From Brugia malayi (Eukaryota > Nematoda > Chromadorea > Rhabditida > Onchocercidae): a DNA stretch of 64,000 nt. Of this stretch, positions 57,701-64,000 are shown piece after piece (positions within the stretch are counted from its first letter, which is position 1; the number at the start of each line of letters is the position of its first letter). A program made the position numbers and the translations under genes. Location of the stretch: positions 21,572,721-21,636,720 of the forward strand of contig NW_025062479.1 of assembly GCF_000002995.4 (NCBI RefSeq), in the 5' to 3' direction. The notes beneath the pieces are model-generated. The model had not been told where the DNA came from, made no database searches, and saw only the letters and a list, made by a program, of their open reading frames with translations.

Positions 57701-60700
57701 AGCTCAGTAGATAACCGTGTATCAAATATGGTGATAGGTTTTTCTGCAGGCGAGCTTTTAATTTCCAAAATTTTTAATCTTTATTTAGAACTGTAAGAAA
57801 AGCGTACATTTTCGATTGCATTTACAGCGAAGGATTTTTCTGGATTCTTTTCTGGATCTCACTATTTTTCAAGAATTGATAATTGCTTTACTTTTCATGT
57901 AAAGAATCACGACGAGCAATAACTGGCACAGCAGATTCGAAGCACATAAGACGATCCTCTTTAACACAGAAGATTAATGATTTTATTCGGAGACGTGTAA
58001 ATTTTTTTATCTGTTTCATTTGGTAGTTTATCCTGACTTCTTTTTTAAAATTTTGATTTGTTCTGTTCAACATATGAATAGCGCTCAGTTCTTTAACGGA
58101 GAGATAAACATGATTTTAGGAATAAGTAGTTACAAATAAATCAATAATAATATATAATAATTCCAGAAGTCACGAACTTTGTCGGATAAACCGTCATTTC
58201 ATAACTTATCAGTTCCTAGAACACTTCTGGTTACAGCAAGAGATGATTCCTTAGGTGGTGAACTAATTGAAGAAATTTTTGTACGTGAAGATATCCAGAA
58301 ACGTAGTGATGAGGTAGTTTTTGTTCCTTACGGCTGCTTTAGTTTCCCAGAATCTTTACTTCAATTGATTAGAAAATCCCACATACGGTACTTCAGAAAT
58401 TTCTAAAGTGTTTGATGGCTGTCGTTGACACATATGGTGAGATTCATTAAGATTTTTTTATTAGTTTAATTATAGACCGGACATATCGAACAGGGTGTGG
58501 ATGCTCGAGAAATTTGTTCACCTTGCATTCCATTTTCATCAGTACAGCCTTCAGAAGATTCTTTTGCAAATACTCCTGCAACGATTGTACCCCTAGAAAA
58601 CATGTGTCATCCACAATCTGAAGCATTTACTTCGGATGCTCTGGGGAATCATGATGTTGAAATTTCCTTATCAACGAACGCAACAAACACAGGTCTTATC
58701 AAAAGCTTTCAGCAGGGTGCTGATATTGATGATAATGCAGAAACCATTCGTTATCGAAAGGTTTTTTTTTTTTTTTCTTTACTACAATGCTAAAGTAAAA
58801 TAGGTTGAGATTTTGAAATTCAAGTTAACGTTGAAGTTCGAATCATTTAGTCTTGAAATATGTTTATTATGTTTATTCTAGACTTTATTCAAGAAATATG
58901 TTTTTTTCTAGACTAAAGAATTTAAAATGAATGAAGCCGAAGAACCGAATGGAAGCATTTCGAATGACAGCGCGAATCGGTTTTCAGTGACTTCATTTTT
59001 TCGAAAAGTCAATCGCCAGCGATTTATAAATGGTTGCCCTCGTAAAAAAAATGAAATAATTCATTGTCTCGGTCATCTGAGGAACTTTGCGCAGACCCAG
59101 TTGTTAGTTTTGATTTGTTTGTCAATAAGGCATAATAGATATTGATACCGTGAATTATAACTATTTTGTAATCACAAATTTTAGCTAAGTTTCTTAGATC
59201 TGCCTTTATTTTTAGGCTTCGTTCTTTTTCCTGTTCCGATTTGTCGCATATTTTGGAATTTGATGATAAAGAAAAAATATACAATTTTAATGAATTAAAG
59301 CCAAGGCAGCTCATGACCACCAGAAATACTGAACTCTCCGTCGAGGATATTGAGGAGTTAATCGCTCAGAAATGTCCATATCTTCCATTTCTTCAAGCTC
59401 TTCCTTTTTCTCTGATTGGTTAGTTCGTTCCAATTTCTTTTACTATGAACAAAACACTTCAAGTCTTTAAAAATTAAGTTTTTTAACTATCACTCTCATA
59501 GATCATTGCTACAGAACATCACGTTTCTATGACGGAAGTGATGACAGCAAAATCTGACAGCTTATAAATAATTCATAGAAGATATTGAAAATTGGCATCG
59601 CTGGTTCAATTTTTAGTCTCACTTAATTAATCTAATTATTAAACGTGTAGCATTTTCAATTACAAGACTAGTTTCAATTTTATTTTTTCTGCTTAAATTG
59701 ATAACAATAAATTGTCGAAATAAGACAAAATTTGTCACGGATTTAAATTTTGAAGATTTTTAACTGATTTGAAAAACTGAGCAAATAAATGAAGTTACTT
59801 TTGGTGCCGAACATCTGTGGCCGTAACTTACTGAATGTTTTCAGGATGACATGTCCTAAATTCTAGTGAATACGATATACAAAGTTTTTAAGATGAAGAA
59901 AGTCTGAATGAGGAATTAAAATGTGAACATGAACGCACATATCAGAATTATATAGAAGCAAGTGCCGACTATCATACATGCTTGAAACAGCTTGGCTTAG
60001 CCGATCGTTTGCCAGCAATAATTTATGATGATATGTCCGAACAGCTTAAGGGCCTTTCGACTGAAACTCAAGTTTTTTTTTTTTTTTTTTACTTAATAAC
60101 TTCGTGGAAATGAAAAGAAAGACGCATTCATTTTAGTTATTATTGTAACGCATTTTTATGTTACTTTCATTCTCAATAATAAGTGCTATAAGTGTTTTAA
60201 TAGAATTAAGTGGAATATGAATTTCACTTAAATTTACTACTCATATGAGAACAGTTTTCTTTTCAGATAAAAGTGCTAAATGTCCGTTTAGCACTTGTTA
60301 ATCAGCATTTGCTCTATGAACGCTGTGGAAGACTGCTTCATGCCGAACGAAATCGTCGACTTTTCGGTAAGGAAAACAGTGTCTTGCAGCAATTAAGTTT
60401 TCATTAACAATAAGACTTGAAAGTTGTGAAGCGAAGACATATTTTGAAGACTACATACACAATAATTCTTGACGAAGTCTCAATGTATTTTTCAGTACAA
60501 TACACAAATGAAAATTTTCATGATATTGACGATAAAGCACCTCCGAAACAAATTATTTTTCTAAATCCTTTCAGGTCGTTTGAAACAACAGAAATCATTG
60601 GAGTCAGAAAAAATATCACTCAGTATGGCTCTTCATAATGCAGAAATTGTAAGTTTTCGTAATATTTTAACAATTTTGTAATATTAATGATAAGAGAATT

Positions 60701-63700
60701 GCAGAACAGGTTATTTCGTCAGGTTTATTAAGGAGTAGCCTAGATCTACTTTTATCCTTATTTTTTGCTTTCACCATACCTGAAGCTTGTGATTTCCTAA
60801 AAAACTATGTTTTAGGAAAGAGAACAGCTAACAAGTGCTTTAACAGATCTTCGGAAGCGAAGCAATATAGAGCGCTCAAAACGGGGAGAAATTGAGAAGA
60901 GATATTGTGAAAAGATAAAAACTTACCGTAATGTAAGTTAATAATTTACTAAATATATTATTTGAAATATCTTTGTTAGATCTTTGCTTTTTTCATTTAC
61001 TTCAGCATTTTGTTACATTACTTTGCTTTTCCATTCATCTGGATTTCTGAGTGAAAAAGAATTCTGAAAGTTTTTAACTAAGGAAGCTGATCATTATTTG
61101 ACTCTTGTAACAAATTTGAAACGAAAAATGGAATCTATGGCTGAAAGCAACAATCATCGGCAGGTTGAGTTGGAAATGTATAAAAGAAGGTGTGATTTTC
61201 GTTTTTAATAAAAGCAGTTTTTGTCAGCAAAATCAACCCATACTCAATTAGGCTGATTCAAGAGTTGTTTTTTGATGTTTTTAGTTTTTTTTTTTTTCTT
61301 ATTTAGATGCTGAAGCTTGTTTTTCTCGTACGTTCAGTTAACTTTTTTCTACTTTTTAGGGCGATCGTAAAGAAACTTCTCAAGTTTATAATAATCTGTA
61401 TAGTCAGATTATAATTATCATCTCTTACTATTATCTGACCTTTTTTCAATCATTATTTGCCTTGAGTCTTCCAAAAAATATATGCAAAGTTTGAATTTTT
61501 ATCATTCGAACTCCACTCAAGTTAATTCAGTGTTCATTTCCAAGTTTCATAAAAGTAGCCATATGTTTTAGTTTTCTATCGTCAAAAAATTCGATCGATT
61601 TGAAGAAAATAATATTAAAAGAAAAAAATGAAAATGAAAGTTTGGTATCACAAAGTCAAATTTCACGCTATCGAACTTGTTTGCTTACTTAAATGAAATT
61701 TTCGAAATCTATAATTTTTAGTGATTTTGTAGTACAACTTGCATACGACCTCTTCACTTATCATTTTACATCCACTTTGCATAATTCTGTCTCTCTCTCT
61801 CTCTCTCTCTCTCCCTCTATCTACCGATTTATAATCTATCTATATATGCATAAAGAAAAAATGGAAGGGAAACTTTTTGATGTTTATAGCACTTTTTATT
61901 TCGAATTTGCAAAAAATTGCTTAATGATATCAGCGTACGAATTAGGAATTTGAAATCCCGTTTGATACATATACTATAAAAAGCTGTCAAGCTATTATCT
62001 ACTTATATTTTGTCAACTCTGTGCTTTTTAAATGCAAATTTAGTTGATTTTGTGATTATTCGATAAGCTACCTTGTTAAGGATGATATGATAGGAAAGCT
62101 GATGAAACATACGCAACTTTTGATTTGAAATTTTTTATTTACTATATTAAAGATCGGAGGACATGGAAATGAAGTTACTGTTTGCGGAATCAAAACTGGA
62201 AGAAACTGAGACTTTGAAAATAGAACTCAAAAGTGCTCATCAAATTAATCAACAGCTGAGAGATGAAGTCTCGCTGGTTATTCTTAATTTCTTTTGTTAT
62301 TTTAAAGTCCCAAAAATTGGAATTCTTTATAGCTATATGGGAAAAAAATTTTTGACCACTCAGTCAGTTTTATGAAAACTGTTAATGTTTGACTGTGACA
62401 TTGAAATCATGGAACTGATTTTACATATTTTAATTTTTATCTCATGAATTATAGGTTGAAGCGTTGCTATATGCTTAGTGATGCTGCTTATTTTCAGCTT
62501 CAAAAACGGCTGGAAGAAGACGGTTCTAGATCAAAGTCACGGTTTAGGTCAATGGAACTTGACACTTCACAAATGCTAGCTGAGGTATATTCCTTTATAT
62601 TTTTAATTTTTCATGCGGTTCTAAAACAAATATATGCAATATGTTATGCTGAACTTATTGATAATCGACTTTTAATTTATGTTATTCTCTTGAAATTTAG
62701 TCCTATCGACTTCAAAATACATAAACTTAAATATCCACAATTCTGAAAGTTAGCAAGCATTTCAAGGTAGTCCGACTGAAGAAATTATTGGTACAGGAAG
62801 AAAGAGCGAAAGAATCTGCAAAGGCTAAAGCTCGAAAGTTCGAAGATGAGTTAATGATTGAAAGGAGGCGCTGTACAGAATTTAGCGCTGTTTTTGAAAG
62901 AGCCAAAAAGGTTTTTTTTTTTTCTTTCCTTAATTTTGGTATCGTTTTTTATCTTTTTGTCATAAGTAATGTGTTGCTTTTTCTTTCGTACAAAATATTA
63001 TTAGAAAATTGCGGAATGTTAGAGTTTAATGGTCTGTGAACGGTAATCATTAACCTATTGTTAACATTACAACTGTGATCACTTTTAAATAGTCCTGTTT
63101 TCTCACCTGTTTTCGTAAAATATATCTATTTTCTATTTTTCTCGGTAATAGTTCAGATAATCATTTTAAATCTCTTATCAAATTATTTTTCGAAACAGTT
63201 AAATTCTCAACAATGTGAAGCAGCACAACACAAATATCAATCTCTTCTGTCTGTTTGTCAGAAACAACAGTCACATATTCTTGATCTGTATGCTAGAATT
63301 GAGGTAATCTCATGTTTTTGAAGAAAAAAATTTGAATATAAAATTGCTCCATCTTTTCATTTTCTTTCTAAGAAGGGAGTTTTTGTTGTAACTTATAAAT
63401 TTAAAATTCTAATAGGTTTTATAACTCTAGGAAATCGTGGCATTATCAAATTCCGAGAGACTAGTAAACATCGAGCCGCAGATGTTGTTTCCAAGAAGTT
63501 CTCTGAGTGAAATGTGTTTTTTGAATGGCAGTTCACAGTAAGTTGTAGATATTTGCCTACGATTTTTTTTTTTCTTTTTTCTTTTCTTTTCTATGTTCCT
63601 AAGCAGTTTTACTGATAATTATCAATCATTTCCAGTTGCAGGGGAAGTTTTTTTCCTTCTGAATTATTCGATGAAGAAAATGAAAATGATAAAGATAGCA

Positions 63701-63774
63701 GTGATATATGCGTGCGTGATGATAATCCTGTTGTGTCATTATCTAAGAATGATCCCAAAGGTGGAGTTTTATAG
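54714..63774 (+). CDS. TSC1: Hamartin (tuberous sclerosis 1 protein), complete gene
   Basis: 24 exons: 54714-54822, 55200-55294, 55410-55556, 55814-56085, 56377-56479, 56754-56853, 57048-57167, 57606-57737, 57905-57996, 58167-58313, 58476-58760, 58912-59102, 59216-59418, 59893-60071, 60267-60366, 60575-60648, 60816-60932, 61083-61189, 62153-62276, 62498-62584, 62767-62910, 63199-63303, 63431-63537 and 63642-63774. All phases agree, giving about 1090 residues (human 1164). The helical N-terminal core is recognisable by LYGIYPATLVEYLR (about 195-208) and ELDRNRWNHREAHDF (about 243-257). The middle (about 290-660) is Ser-rich and poorly conserved. The C-terminal coiled coil (about 726-1045) contains LLYERCGRLLHAERNRRLF and ILDLYARIE, both close to vertebrate hamartin. 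Hamartin scaffolds TSC2, the GAP for Rheb, to restrain TORC1. Both TSC genes are generally reported missing from C. elegans. Two acceptors, 63636 and 63642, are possible for the last exon. Confidence 0.92.
56202..56293 (+). repeat. Long purine-rich (A/G) tract in a TSC1 intron
   Basis: About 90 bases that are almost entirely A and G, with rare C, between the fourth and fifth TSC1 exons. It is low-complexity sequence upstream of the TTCCAG acceptor, where pyrimidines are more usual. Confidence 0.85.
61790..61818 (+). repeat. CT dinucleotide microsatellite
   Basis: About 12 CT units ending CTCCCTCT, in the long intron between TSC1 exons 61083-61189 and 62153-62276. Confidence 0.9.
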
Positions 63775-64000
63775 CTTTCTTCTTGAAGTTACGAAATTAT
63801 TTTGATATTGAAATGTAAGCTAAGAAGGGAAGTGCTGTTTTTAGGAAAGTTGCATAGATAGAACTATGATTTACTTTAATAACTAAAGCAGTTATATTTG
63901 ATTAAAGTGCTCCTGCATATATTGCATGTTTATTTTTAATTTACTTTTTTATGCTCATTATTTTTTACAAGTACAAAATTCTTTACTATATGCATGACGA
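63775..64000. other. TSC1 3' UTR to window end
   Basis: No exon is supported. ATTAAA at 63901-63906, about 127 bases past the stop, is the best polyadenylation candidate. Confidence 0.45.

Noticed and set aside
58861..58911. An earlier acceptor-like TTATTCTAG before the TSC1 exon at 58912
   Set aside because: Using it would put a TAG stop in the only frame that stays in phase with TSC1; the second, T-rich acceptor at 58911 keeps phase.

Overview
The window is nuclear DNA from an intron-rich, AT-rich animal genome, most likely a nematode. The evidence is short introns with T-rich tracts ending in TTTCAG or TTTAG, splice-acceptor-like motifs directly before several start codons (as expected for spliced-leader trans-splicing), and a compact SH2 plus tyrosine-kinase gene of the type expanded in nematodes. 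It is unlikely to be Caenorhabditis, because it carries apparently complete genes for hamartin (TSC1) and an FMR1/FXR protein, families generally reported as missing from C. elegans. A filarial or other clade III worm would fit, but the species assignment is inference. No prokaryotic operon, rRNA, tRNA, CRISPR array or transposon was recognised.

Layout, left to right. A small coiled-coil gene (63-1434, minus) is divergent from a complete cytoplasmic poly(A)-binding protein gene, pab-1 (5402-9018, plus). Next come a small two-zinc-motif protein resembling the RNase MRP subunit C18orf21/RMP24 (10554-12577, plus) and an SH2-tyrosine kinase (13180-17101, plus). The kinase probably splices across a 5 kb intron into an acidic tail at 22107-22927. 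SYF2 (25799-27629, minus) and FMR1/FXR (28576-32951, plus) share a divergent promoter. CMTR1, the cap-1 methyltransferase, runs from 42406 down to 35155 on the minus strand. A TTF2/lodestar SNF2 ATPase (44022-53875, plus) is divergent from CMTR1, and TSC1 (54714-63774, plus) follows it head to tail.

Exon boundaries were read by hand from GT/AG sites, reading phase and family similarity. In pab-1, the RMP24-like gene, syf-2, FMR1, TTF2 and TSC1 every junction listed keeps phase. Three junctions do not behave: one kinase acceptor (16245), and two CMTR1 junctions (39821/39580, where the frame is off by one base, and 39218, a GC donor). The 3' end of one CMTR1 exon (about 35941-35983) cannot be fixed by eye.

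Most genes here serve RNA metabolism: mRNA stability and translation (PAB-1, FMRP-like), splicing (SYF2), capping (CMTR1), rRNA processing (RMP24-like) and transcription termination (TTF2). TSC1 and the kinase are signalling genes. I see no sign that they form one physical pathway or a gene-cluster system; the neighbourhood looks like ordinary gene order.
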